DNA from: Marinilabiliales bacterium
Lineage (GTDB): Bacteria; Bacteroidota; Bacteroidia; Bacteroidales; DTU049
Reading direction: 5' to 3'
DNA: 46,945 nt
NCBI GenBank assembly: GCA_002869435.1
Contig: PKSX01000171.1
Span: 1-46,945, forward strand
Both the position numbers and the translations under genes were made by a program. The notes under the pieces were generated by a model, which did not search any database, had not been told where the DNA came from, and was given only the letters and a program-made list of their open reading frames with translations. Positions within the stretch are counted from its first letter, which is position 1, and each line of letters starts with the position of its first letter. Positions 34,469 to 43,725 of the stretch are shown here, piece by piece.

Positions 34469-35737
34469 ATGAGAAAATTTATTCTGCTAATAATTCTATT
34501 TACTCCTTTACTGGCTATATGTCAGCAAAGTCCGGCTGAACTTAACGAAAATGCTGTTACAACCAGACAATACGATCCCGGCAAGAGTTTTGTTTTAGCC
34601 AACCGAGCCTATTTGCTGGCGCTTGAACAAAAAGATACTTCACAAATTGCGCTCAGTCTGAAAAACATGGGTGTTGCATTATATTTTCAGGCAGCTTTCG
34701 ATTCCGCATCGATCTGTTATGAAAAATCGCTCGAATACTATACTGCCATTAATGATTCCATTGGAATGTCGGCGTCAGCAAATAACCTGGGTCTGGTTTG
34801 CAAAGACCTGAGCAGAATAGACGATGCCGAGAAATACTTAAAACTGAGCCTTGAAATAGATTATCTGCTGAAAGACACAGCCGGTATGGCCTACGGTCTG
34901 AACAATATCGGGCAGGTGTATCAAATTAAAGGTATGCACCGGGAAGCTGCCGATATGTATATGAAATCGGCCGAATATGAATTGTTATATGGTAATGATT
35001 TCGGAGCGGCAGAATCGTGGATAAATGTGGGCGTGGTGCTGACTGAGCTGGCAGAATATGAGAAAAGTAATACGTACCTGAAAAAATCGCTCAATATTGC
35101 CATAAAATACAATGATCCAATTCTGGAAGCCCGGGCGCTAAACAATATCGGCGACAATTACACTCATTTGAGCCGGTTTGATCTGGCCGAAACCAATATA
35201 CGCAGATCCATTGCCATTCGAGAAGAATACGAAGAATACCTTGGATTAACCAATAGCTACCTGCATCTTGCCAATATGTTTCAGGTCATGGAAATGACCG
35301 ACAGTGCCGATTTCTATCTGTTTAAAAGTATCGACCTCTGCATGGAAACCGATAACTATCGTGTGGCCGTATTAGCATTGATGGAAAAAGGCCGACTGCT
35401 GAACACAAATGGCTCATATAAAGAAAGTAATGACTATCTGCTTAATGCGCTCGAGCTTGCCCAAAACATGGAATACGAGCCCATATTAAACGACATCTAC
35501 TCTTTATTATCAACCAATTACAGCGAACTGGGAGATTATGAATCGGCATGGAAATACGAAAAAATGCTTTCGGAACACAGCATTGAAAAAACAGAAATTG
35601 AAGTTGTTCAAAATATTCCGCAAGCAGAAACTGAAGCCGAACAGATAAACTTTTTTAGTGTGCAGAACGTGATTATCGGGATATTGGCAGCTATGGTGGC
35701 TGTGCTCTTGGTTTTGTTGGTAGTGAGGAGGAGGTAA
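34469..35737 (+). CDS. TPR-repeat protein with C-terminal transmembrane helix
   Basis: The 422-residue protein has a signal peptide (MRKFILLIILFTPLLAICQQ). About eight tetratricopeptide repeats follow over residues 30-375, for example ALSLKNMGVALYFQAAFDSA and ANNLGLVCKDLSRIDDAEKY. A single helix (VIIGILAAMVAVLLVLLVV) ends in RRR. In Bacteroidota this periplasmic TPR plus one helix often precedes a cytoplasmic kinase, cyclase or HTH domain. Here the frame stops right after the helix, so there is no output domain. It may act with a partner, or be a reduced sensor. The stop is 1 nt from the ancestral stop of the converging DUF58 gene. Confidence 0.8.
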   Translation: MRKFILLIILFTPLLAICQQSPAELNENAVTTRQYDPGKSFVLANRAYLLALEQKDTSQIALSLKNMGVALYFQAAFDSASICYEKSLEYYTAINDSIGMSASANNLGLVCKDLSRIDDAEKYLKLSLEIDYLLKDTAGMAYGLNNIGQVYQIKGMHREAADMYMKSAEYELLYGNDFGAAESWINVGVVLTELAEYEKSNTYLKKSLNIAIKYNDPILEARALNNIGDNYTHLSRFDLAETNIRRSIAIREEYEEYLGLTNSYLHLANMFQVMEMTDSADFYLFKSIDLCMETDNYRVAVLALMEKGRLLNTNGSYKESNDYLLNALELAQNMEYEPILNDIYSLLSTNYSELGDYESAWKYEKMLSEHSIEKTEIEVVQNIPQAETEAEQINFFSVQNVIIGILAAMVAVLLVLLVVRRR

Positions 35738-35738
35738 A

Positions 35739-36671
35739 CTACCCCTTCACCGCCCTTTTAGCAAAGAAATTCAATAAAGTTTTTTCAAGGCCTTCCTGAA
35801 CGTCGGCTTCCACATAATCTACGCCGTACTTGGGGCATTGCTCGCGGATATCGTGAATGAGTTAGGCAAATTTCTTTTGATATAAATCCCTGATTTCGGC
35901 AGGACGCACCTTAATAGTTGATTTATCTTCGAGATCGATAAAGCGATAAGGCCGGTTATCATAATCAAAATGCTCTTCCCACTGGCGATCGAGAATATGA
36001 AATAAAATCACTTCGTGGCCATTGTGTTTGAAATGCTGTAAAGCATTGAGCACATCTTTGGCTTCGTGATTCACATCAAAAAGGTCACTCATAATTATGA
36101 CCATTGATCTTTTATTAATGCGCTCGGCAATCTGATGCATATTCGGAATGAGAACCGACTGCATAGCCTCACGAGCAGGAAGCTCATCCAGGTGATTTTG
36201 CAGGATATTCATCAGAAACTGATGATGAATAAAAGTTGATTTAGCATTGGTATGCTCTTCCAGTTTGTCGGTTACAATACTTAGTCCTACCGCATCGCGC
36301 TGCAGACGAAACAAATACATAAACACAGCACTTAAAAATACAGAAAACTGGTATTTTGACTGCATCTCTTCAGGTCTGGACTTGATATTTGGAAATAACA
36401 TGGAGGCAGATCCGTCAATAATCAGACGGCAGCGCAAATTGGTTTCTTCCTCGTAGCGCTTTACAAAGAGCTTTTCGGTTCTGCCAAATAGTTTCCAATC
36501 GATATGGCGGATACTCTCGCCCGGGTTATAAGCCCTGTGTTCGGAAAACTCTACCGAAAAGCCATGAAAGGGGCTCTTGTGAAGCCCCGTTATAAATCCT
36601 TCAACTACCTGTCTTGCACGCAGTCCAAGATATCCAAACTGCTGCAGACGTTTGTCGTTAAGGTCGATCAA
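35739..36671 (-). pseudogene. DUF58-family protein gene broken by one in-frame TAA
   Basis: The open part (35862-36671, 269 residues) is a DUF58 protein. It has EHRAYNPGESIRHIDWKLFG near the N-terminus and a vWA-like MIDAS motif IIDGSASM. Translation then stops at TAA (35862-35864), directly after QKKFA. The same frame continues for 40 codons to a TAG at 35739-35741, reading IHDIREQC, then GVDYVEADVQEGLEKTLLNF and KR, the usual DUF58 C-terminus. One change (GAA to TAA is the simplest) would explain the break. The ancestral gene would be 310 codons and end 1 nt from the converging TPR gene. A sequencing error or readthrough is also possible. The ATG overlaps the trxA stop by 4 nt. Confidence 0.82.
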
Positions 36672-36985
36672 AGCAGATTTTTCAGCTTTTCTTCCAACAT
36701 ACGTTTAGGAACGGCACCTACTTGTTTGTCAACAACTTCGCCTCCTTTAAAAAATAATACGGTAGGTATATTGCGAATTCCAAACTGACCGGCAACACCC
36801 GGATTGTGGTCAACATCGAGTTTACCCACTTTAACTTTTCCGTCATATTCCTGGCCTAGTTCTTCAATGATAGGACCAATCATACGGCAAGGGCCACACC
36901 ATTCTGCCCAAAAGTCAACAATTACAGGAATGTCGCTTTTTAACACTTCCTGCTCGAATTCTGCATCTGTAAAATGAATTGCCAT
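36668..36985 (-). CDS. trxA: Thioredoxin
   Basis: This 105-residue classic thioredoxin has the active-site pair C30 and C33 in AEWCGPCRMIGP and the cis-proline region RNIPTVLFFKGG. It reduces cytoplasmic disulfides. Its stop overlaps the start of the DUF58 gene by 4 nt, so the two are coupled; it lies downstream of dnaE in the same direction. A -7 element (37017-37024) in the dnaE-trxA gap suggests its own promoter. Confidence 0.96.
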   Translation of the reverse strand: MAIHFTDAEFEQEVLKSDIPVIVDFWAEWCGPCRMIGPIIEELGQEYDGKVKVGKLDVDHNPGVAGQFGIRNIPTVLFFKGGEVVDKQVGAVPKRMLEEKLKNLL

Positions 36986-37016
36986 GATATTTGATTTTCT
37001 GTTATGTTAGGTCTGA

Positions 37017-37024
37017 CAAAATTA
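37017..37024 (-). promoter_or_regulatory. Putative -7 element (TAATTTTG) of trxA
   Basis: The complement of 37017-37024 reads TAATTTTG and lies 31 nt upstream of the trxA ATG. This allows transcription independent of dnaE. Confidence 0.5.
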
Positions 37025-37077
37025 ACTAAAATTCTCATTTAAAATTGTGTGCCATCAAAATCTAATTATGATTCAGA

Positions 37078-40000
37078 TCATATTAATTCCGGTCCAATTT
37101 CATCTGCACTATCCGGTTCTTCAATTATTTCTTCATATTTTCGCTCATAGTGAGTCAGACCCTTCAATAAAATATTCCTTAAGCTATACGACTGAACTTC
37201 TGGTAATTGCTGAAGCTTAAATATTCCATCCTTATTTAGTTTTAAAAACTCCGAACCCATCTTCATTGCAGTCTCCTCCCCGTTCTCCTTCAGCGAAAAT
37301 GTTAGCGGAATAGCACCTGCATTGAGTCTGATGATATCCTGAGCCGCATCGGCAAAAGAAGAGCTGATATCATCCAGTTGAACATGAAGTACGCAGGCAT
37401 TTACCACTTTATCAAATAATTTATTCAGCGAATAAATCTTTTGCAGTTTCAATTCAGGGTTACCTTCATTCTTTCCCCATTTAACAGGTTCTACTTTTGC
37501 GTGAAAAAACAGCTTTGCACCTTCAATTATTTTGTCGGCAAAGCGCTCATAATCATCGCGAAAGAGCATAAGATCTTTTTCCCCACTATAATCAAAAAGC
37601 TTGGCGATCATGAATTTATTTCCTTTTTTATCATAGCGCTCCTGCTTTGTTTTCACCACACCTGCGAAGAGAATCTGCTGCCCGATTCCAATCCTTTCCA
37701 GATCATTTTCAATTTCGTCAATACTATGTGTCGCCAACAACTTCACTGTGCTCTCAAACTCGTCAAGTGGATGACCACTAATGTAAAAGCCGGCTATTTC
37801 GAGCTCCATCTTCAGCATATCATCCAATCGCCATGCTTCGCATTCAGGTAAATCTATATTTGTTATTACCACTTCTTCAGTATCACCGAATAAACTGGCC
37901 TGCATATTGTTCTGTCGTTCCTGAACCATGGCAGCATGCTTAATGAGCTTTTCAAGAAAAATGCTGTCTTCCTCATGCTCACGATAAAAAAACTGCGCCC
38001 TGTGGGTGCCCAGGCTGTGGAAAGCCCCGGTAGAAGCAAGTGATTCAAGCGCCCGTTTATTCACTACCCGCAAGGAAATACGATTAAAGAAATCGTGAAT
38101 ATCCTTGAATAAGCCATTCTCCTGACGCTCAGCCACAATTGACTCAGCAGCAGATTCTCCCACATTCTTCAGCGCTGCAAAACCAAAACGAATTTCATTT
38201 TTATCATTTACAGCAAATTTTTCTTCTGATTCATTTACATCAGGACCGAGAACCGGAACACCCATTCGCTTGCATTCATTAATAAAAATGGTAATCTTTG
38301 TCAGATCACTCAGGTTATTTCCTAAAACAGCCGACATATATTCTGCCGGATAATTGGCTTTAAGATATGCTGTTTGATATGCAAGCACGGAATATGCAGC
38401 TGAGTGAGACTTATTGAAACCATACTGACCGAATTTGGCCATAGCATCATAAATATCGGTGGCTGTTTTTTTATCAATTCCTTTTTCCTGAGCACCATCC
38501 ACAAATTTTGAACGCAACTGGGCAATGAGTTCATGCTTCTTTTTACCCATGGCTTTTCTCAAACTATCTGCTTCACCTTTAGTGAATCCTGCAAGTTCCT
38601 GAGACAAGAGCATGATCTGCTCCTGAAAAATCATAATACCAAAAGTATCGCTGAGAATTTCCTCTGCCATAGGGTGAGGATACATAATCCTTTCCTTACC
38701 ATGCTTTCTGCGGATATAGTTCGGAATATTATCCATAGGCCCGGGACGATACAATGCGTTCATAGCAATCAGATCATTCAGATCTGTTGGTTTCAGTTTC
38801 TTAAGCCATGTGCGCATACCTTCCGATTCAAACTGAAATGTGCCGATGGTTTCGCCTTTCTGGTATAATTGAAAAGTCTTTGGATCATCAACCGGAATAT
38901 TATCTATGTCGATTTTCTTTTCATGACGTTTTTCAACCAGATCAAGACAATCTTTAATAATAGTAAGTGTCTTTAGTCCCAAAAAATCCATCTTCAGCAT
39001 GCCGGCCGATTCAACAATAGAACCTTCGTATTGAACTACAGGCAGGTTAGTTCCGTCTTTTTCCTTTTGACGGGCAAGCGGCACAAAATGATCAAGGGCT
39101 TCAGGCCCGATAATAACTCCACATGCATGAACTCCGGTACTACGGACGTTGCCTTCAAGCACTATAGCCAGATCGAGAATTTTCTTCGCAGCATTGTTTG
39201 ATTTCCTCAAATCAAACAACTCTTTACTCTCTTTCAGAGCTTTTTCAATGGTAATACCTGGCGTTTCTGGAATCAGTTTGGCAATTTTATCGGCAAAAGT
39301 CAGATCCTCACCGAATACACGGGCTACATCACGCACCGATGATCTTGCGGCAAGTTTACCCATGGTTACAATCTGCGCTACTTTTTCCTCTCCGTATTTA
39401 TCCATTACATACCTAATCACCTGATCGCGCCCATCGTCGTCGAAATCAATATCGATATCGGGTAAGGATATACGGTCGGGATTAAGGAAACGCTCAAACA
39501 GAAGTTTATATTTAATAGGGTCGATATTGGTAATACCGAGGCAAAAAGCCACAATGGAACCGGCAGCAGAACCACGTCCAGGACCAACCAAAACCTCCAT
39601 TTCGCGTGCTTTGGCAATAAAATCCTGTGTAATAAGAAAGTAACCGGGATATCCCATATTCTGGATTACACTGAGCTCAAAATCAATGCGTTCGGAGATT
39701 TCGTCTGTTATTTCCTCATATCTTCTTTTGGCACCTTCGAGGGTAAGATGACGCAAATAGGCATTATCGTCTTCAAACTCTGCCGGAATATCGAAAACAG
39801 GTAGCACTACCTCGTGAAGTATGGAAAAATCTTCAACTTTATCAACAATTTCCTGCGTATTTGCAATGGCCTCAGGCGCATCGGGAAACAATGCCATCAT
39901 CTCATCGTAGGACTTCAAAAACTCATTTCCTGTATAATGCAGATCGTCCTTCCCTTCAGTGCGGGTATTGATCTGAATAAGAATCTTATGTGCTTCAAAA

Positions 40001-40638
40001 TCTTCTTTGCGAACAAAATGCACATCGTTTGTAGCAACCAGCTTTACACCCGTTTTTTGCGAAAGATCAATCAGCTTCTCATTCACTTCTTTTTGCTCAG
40101 GGCGGCCATGATCCATTACCTCGAGATAATAATCATCACCAAAGAGATTTTTATACCATTCAATTACCTCAATGGCTTTATCTTCTTTTCCATGCATCAG
40201 GAGTTGAGCCACTTCTCCCCCCAGACAGGCTGATGAAGCGATAAGACCATCAGCATGATTACTCAACAACTCCTTGTCAATCCTAGGTGTATAGTAAAAA
40301 CCTTTAAGATTTGCTTCAGACACCATCTTCAGCAGATTCTGATATCCTTTAAGATTTTTAGCCAGCAAAATAAGGTGATGCCCGCTGCGGTCTTCCCTTG
40401 ACTTTTGTTCATTCATTGAAGTCCGTGAAACATAGGTTTCAACACCAATGATTGGCTTAATTCCATTTCTTTTTGCAGCATTAAAAAAGTCGAGTACACC
40501 ATACATATTTCCGTGATCGGTAATGGCCATTGAATCCATACCGAGTTCAATGGCACGATCCATCAGATTATTTATTTTGGAGGCACCGTCGAGAACAGAG
40601 TAAACTGTATGTAAGTGTAAATGAGTGAATTTCGACAT
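37078..40638 (-). CDS. dnaE: DNA polymerase III alpha subunit (DnaE1 type)
   Basis: This 1186-residue replicative polymerase has an N-terminal PHP domain with HLHLHTVYSVLDGA, ITDHGNMYG and ATNDVHF, so most PHP metal-binding words are retained. The palm shows GPGRGSAAGS and the catalytic aspartates in PDIDIDFDDDG (about 392-401), with a third acid in KMDFLGLKTLT. A helix-hairpin-helix region and an OB domain (QQILFAGVVKTKQERYDKKG) follow towards the C-terminus. Length and domain order are those of DnaE1. The beta-clamp and tau contacts cannot be judged by eye. It is encoded upstream of trxA and divergent from the lipoprotein hydrolase at 40733. Confidence 0.97.
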   Translation of the reverse strand: MSKFTHLHLHTVYSVLDGASKINNLMDRAIELGMDSMAITDHGNMYGVLDFFNAAKRNGIKPIIGVETYVSRTSMNEQKSREDRSGHHLILLAKNLKGYQNLLKMVSEANLKGFYYTPRIDKELLSNHADGLIASSACLGGEVAQLLMHGKEDKAIEVIEWYKNLFGDDYYLEVMDHGRPEQKEVNEKLIDLSQKTGVKLVATNDVHFVRKEDFEAHKILIQINTRTEGKDDLHYTGNEFLKSYDEMMALFPDAPEAIANTQEIVDKVEDFSILHEVVLPVFDIPAEFEDDNAYLRHLTLEGAKRRYEEITDEISERIDFELSVIQNMGYPGYFLITQDFIAKAREMEVLVGPGRGSAAGSIVAFCLGITNIDPIKYKLLFERFLNPDRISLPDIDIDFDDDGRDQVIRYVMDKYGEEKVAQIVTMGKLAARSSVRDVARVFGEDLTFADKIAKLIPETPGITIEKALKESKELFDLRKSNNAAKKILDLAIVLEGNVRSTGVHACGVIIGPEALDHFVPLARQKEKDGTNLPVVQYEGSIVESAGMLKMDFLGLKTLTIIKDCLDLVEKRHEKKIDIDNIPVDDPKTFQLYQKGETIGTFQFESEGMRTWLKKLKPTDLNDLIAMNALYRPGPMDNIPNYIRRKHGKERIMYPHPMAEEILSDTFGIMIFQEQIMLLSQELAGFTKGEADSLRKAMGKKKHELIAQLRSKFVDGAQEKGIDKKTATDIYDAMAKFGQYGFNKSHSAAYSVLAYQTAYLKANYPAEYMSAVLGNNLSDLTKITIFINECKRMGVPVLGPDVNESEEKFAVNDKNEIRFGFAALKNVGESAAESIVAERQENGLFKDIHDFFNRISLRVVNKRALESLASTGAFHSLGTHRAQFFYREHEEDSIFLEKLIKHAAMVQERQNNMQASLFGDTEEVVITNIDLPECEAWRLDDMLKMELEIAGFYISGHPLDEFESTVKLLATHSIDEIENDLERIGIGQQILFAGVVKTKQERYDKKGNKFMIAKLFDYSGEKDLMLFRDDYERFADKIIEGAKLFFHAKVEPVKWGKNEGNPELKLQKIYSLNKLFDKVVNACVLHVQLDDISSSFADAAQDIIRLNAGAIPLTFSLKENGEETAMKMGSEFLKLNKDGIFKLQQLPEVQSYSLRNILLKGLTHYERKYEEIIEEPDSADEIGPELI

Positions 40639-40732
40639 AATATTTGCTAATTCGGGCTTTTGTTTTAACTTTTATAAAAATACTCAAAATTGCCGCTGCG
40701 CCGGTAAGAATTTATTAACAATTAGAAAGACT

Positions 40733-41632
40733 ATGAAACTCAACAGCTTAAAAATACTGGTAATCCTGATGGTCGTAATTTCTGCCTGCTCCGGCGACAG
40801 CGACAAAACTCTCGGTACTGCACTGTACAAAAATGAAATATCAACCGAACAACGAATGCCTGATACTACACTTAATTTGCCATGTGGTGATGAATATCGA
40901 AGTGTATATCTTTTACCCGCTAAAACTATGATGACCAAAGGTAATATTCTATTGCTTCACGGTTGGAATCTTTCCCCGTTGGGATGGTGTGAGCAAACCA
41001 CATTATGCGACGAACTGCGCGAAGCCGGATACAATGTCATTATTCCCGATATGGGTAAAAGCATGTATGCCTCGGAAAAATATCCGGAAACCATGAACAC
41101 TCTGGCTGATCAACCACTTCGTCAATGGCTGACCGAAGATGTATTTGCATTTCTGAATGATTCAATGAACGTGCTTATGGGTGCATCGAAAAACTACCTG
41201 ATCGGACTAAGTACAGGTGCACGTGGAGCATTTGCCATAGGTCTGGAACGCCCTGAACTTTTTGATGCAGCAATTGTACTTAGCGGAGATTATGACCAGA
41301 CCCTGATGCCGGATGATAATCTAATGATATACTATTATGGTGATTACAGCGAATTTCCCGAACGATGGGAAGGCAAAGACAATTTACTGAGACGAGCAGA
41401 TGAGTGGACCTTACCTATATATATAGGACACGCTGTAGAAGATCAGGTGGTACCCTACTCACAATCAGATACATTATTCAAGGTGCTTGAAAACATGGGC
41501 CAGGTTTATACAGAAAGCCATTTTCCACTTGAATACGGACATAATTACGAGTATTGGGAAAGTGAAACCAATAATATACTGAAGTTTATTGAGGAAGTTG
41601 AGTCAATGGAAGTCTCGGCAGAGGTGAATTGA
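40733..41632 (+). CDS. Lipoprotein alpha/beta hydrolase (serine hydrolase)
   Basis: From ATG 40733 the protein has 299 residues; the longer frame from 40625 overlaps dnaE and hides the lipobox VVISAC-SG. Alpha/beta hydrolase motifs are LLLHGWNLSPLGW (oxyanion loop), the nucleophile S160 in LIGLSTGARGAF, an acid in GHAVEDQVVPYS, and a histidine in EYGHNYEYW. The fold resembles small esterases and peptidase-like hydrolases with a GLSTG elbow. It is expected to be a membrane-anchored periplasmic or surface enzyme. The substrate is unknown, and no operon partner lies on this strand. Confidence 0.82.
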   Translation: MKLNSLKILVILMVVISACSGDSDKTLGTALYKNEISTEQRMPDTTLNLPCGDEYRSVYLLPAKTMMTKGNILLLHGWNLSPLGWCEQTTLCDELREAGYNVIIPDMGKSMYASEKYPETMNTLADQPLRQWLTEDVFAFLNDSMNVLMGASKNYLIGLSTGARGAFAIGLERPELFDAAIVLSGDYDQTLMPDDNLMIYYYGDYSEFPERWEGKDNLLRRADEWTLPIYIGHAVEDQVVPYSQSDTLFKVLENMGQVYTESHFPLEYGHNYEYWESETNNILKFIEEVESMEVSAEVN

Positions 41633-41689
41633 TTTGCTGATCAACTTATGGTCAGTAAATGCCGTACGTGTAGGTTTACCAGACAATAA

Positions 41690-42157
41690 TTACATCTTTA
41701 ACACTTCCCCGGCTGCATAATGTAGTTTTGCTTTAAATGATTTTCCGTCAATCAGATAGGAAACTGTAATAAATATCTCAGCACCCTTATATTCTACCCT
41801 GCAGGCATAGCCCTCGGGATATGATGTGTAGTTGATAATGTTGTCATCTAAAATGTAAATCAAATCAAAATACTGAGTCTCAGCCAAACCGTCGTTTAAA
41901 ATGGTGCTTATGTCTTCCTCCACTACCACGAGCACATTGCCGGGGCATTGATAAACCAAAATATCAAGTGAAAGATCAATAGGGTTACCCACAAGTGAAT
42001 ATTCTTCACCATCGTAATCGAAATAATCCATGGATATGGATACACCAATGGCTTCTGCCCATGTTGTTTTTATAGGTAAAACCTGCTGTGCGCCCTGCGA
42101 CATTGCTGTTGACAATACAATTAATGTAAAAAGAATGAGTCCGGAGAGCTTTTTCAT
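41690..42157 (-). CDS. Small secreted protein of unknown function
   Basis: This 155-residue protein has a signal peptide (MKKLSGLILFTLIVLSTAMS) and a mature domain of about 130 residues that looks all-beta and acidic (SMDYFDYDGEEYSLVG and DDNIINYTSYPEGYACRVEY are parts). Two cysteines (YQCPGN and YACRV) may form a disulfide. No family was recognised. It converges with the lipoprotein hydrolase gene and sits downstream of pepD, separated by the palindrome at 42215-42244, so it probably has its own transcript. Confidence 0.7.
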   Translation of the reverse strand: MKKLSGLILFTLIVLSTAMSQGAQQVLPIKTTWAEAIGVSISMDYFDYDGEEYSLVGNPIDLSLDILVYQCPGNVLVVVEEDISTILNDGLAETQYFDLIYILDDNIINYTSYPEGYACRVEYKGAEIFITVSYLIDGKSFKAKLHYAAGEVLKM

Positions 42158-42214
42158 TGGTGTTTGTTTTTATATTATTAACGGATTTCAATTATAAATA
42201 ATTGCATATAAGTA

Positions 42215-42244
42215 TGTAGAGACAAGGCATGCCATGTCTCTACA
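42215..42244. repeat. 30-bp near-perfect palindrome
   Basis: TGTAGAGAC (42215-42223) pairs with GTCTCTACA (42236-42244). The centre contains the palindrome GGCATGCC, leaving one mismatched pair in all. It lies 25 nt after the pepD stop and may terminate that operon. GTAGAGAC...GTCTCTAC palindromes are, to my knowledge, a recurrent intergenic repeat type in several bacterial groups. Confidence 0.75.
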
Positions 42245-42268
42245 AAGAATAATAAAACAAATCAAATA

Positions 42269-43720
42269 TTAAACCGCTTCAAAAATATCCAGAATCAATT
42301 GCCAGAAACGCTCAACGGTTGCAATTTCGAGGCGCTCATCCGGGCTGTGTGCTCCACGAATATTTGGACCAAAACTCACCATATCAAGACCCGGGAATTT
42401 CTCGCTGAACAGTCCACACTCGAGACCGGCATGCACAGCACGAACAATGGGATCATATTTGAACTGTTTTTTAAACTGCTCAACCGTTACTTTCAGAATA
42501 GCTGAATTCGGATCCGGAGTCCAGCCGGGATAACCATCACCAGATTCATACTTAAAGCCGGCAAGTTCAAAAACACTTGCCACCATACTGCAAATATTAT
42601 CTTTAGCAGACTCAATTGATGAACGCTGACTTGTAGTTATTACCAGCTGGCCATTATCCATTTTAATACTGGCCAGGTTTGTAGATGTTTCTACAAATCC
42701 TTCAATATCCTGCGACATGGCAACAACTCCATGAGGCAAAGCATAAGCGGCTGCAATGAGTTTTTTGGCTGATGTTTCGTCAATTACATTTGCAGGAACA
42801 GTAGTTTCCTGCGCTTCGAGCTTCACATCCTTGTCGCTGATTTTAAGTTCTGACTGTACTGCCGCATTGAGTTCTTTTGCGTCAGCAAGCAGATTAGCAG
42901 TATTGTTTTCAGCTACCATAATAACAGCTTCTGCCTCACGTGCAATAGCATTACGCAGATTTCCGCCATCAATTGTTCCTATGCGGATTCCATATTTCTT
43001 ATCCATTTCCCATAGGAATCGAATGAGAATTTTATTGGCATTGCCGCGTTTTTTCTCAATATCGTCTCCACTATGTCCGCCCATTAGACCGGAAACTTTA
43101 ACATGGATGGCTTTCATTCCAGCAGAGACGGCTTCGGTTTGGTATGCAAGACGCCCGACTGTATCTTTTCCACCTGCGCAACCCATAAAAATCTCACCTT
43201 CATCTTCACTGTCAAGATTCAGTAAAATCTTGCTTTTCAGCATATCACCCTGAAGGGCAAAAGCACCTGTAAGACCAGTTTCTTCATCAACAGTAAAAAG
43301 ACACTCTATCGGACCATGATTAAGGTCTTTTGCCTCGAGTAATGCCATCTGAGTGGCAACTCCAATACCATCATCGGCACCTAGTGTTGTTCCTTTTGCT
43401 TTTACCCATTCCCCGTCAATATATGGTTGAATGGCATCCTTACTAAAATCAAATTCTGTGTCAGCATTTTTTTCACATACCATATCCACATGACTTTGCA
43501 AAGCAATTGAAGGTTTGCTTTCGTATCCCGGAGTAGCCGGTTTTCGAATTACAACATTTCCAACTTCATCAGAGATGGTTTCCAAACCAAGGTTCTTTCC
43601 AAAATCGATAAGATATTGAACAATTTGCTCTTCATGTTTTGAACAATGCGGAATCTGACAGATTTCAAAGAAATGATGCCACAGACGTTCCGGCTTTAAA
43701 TTTACAAAAGGATTTTCCAT
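42269..43720 (-). CDS. pepD: Aminoacyl-histidine dipeptidase (M20C)
   Basis: This 483-residue dizinc peptidase cleaves Xaa-His dipeptides and similar short peptides. Metal ligands are visible as H77 in LQSHVDMVCE, D116 in LGADDGIG, E146/E147 in VDEETGLTG, D169 in LNLDSEDEG, and a histidine in GAHSPDERL near the C-terminus. Length and motif order match PepD. There is no signal peptide, so it is cytoplasmic. It starts 5 nt after the stop of a membrane AraC regulator, forming a likely two-gene operon in which the regulator comes first. Confidence 0.95.
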   Translation of the reverse strand: MENPFVNLKPERLWHHFFEICQIPHCSKHEEQIVQYLIDFGKNLGLETISDEVGNVVIRKPATPGYESKPSIALQSHVDMVCEKNADTEFDFSKDAIQPYIDGEWVKAKGTTLGADDGIGVATQMALLEAKDLNHGPIECLFTVDEETGLTGAFALQGDMLKSKILLNLDSEDEGEIFMGCAGGKDTVGRLAYQTEAVSAGMKAIHVKVSGLMGGHSGDDIEKKRGNANKILIRFLWEMDKKYGIRIGTIDGGNLRNAIAREAEAVIMVAENNTANLLADAKELNAAVQSELKISDKDVKLEAQETTVPANVIDETSAKKLIAAAYALPHGVVAMSQDIEGFVETSTNLASIKMDNGQLVITTSQRSSIESAKDNICSMVASVFELAGFKYESGDGYPGWTPDPNSAILKVTVEQFKKQFKYDPIVRAVHAGLECGLFSEKFPGLDMVSFGPNIRGAHSPDERLEIATVERFWQLILDIFEAV

Positions 43721-43725
43721 AGTAT

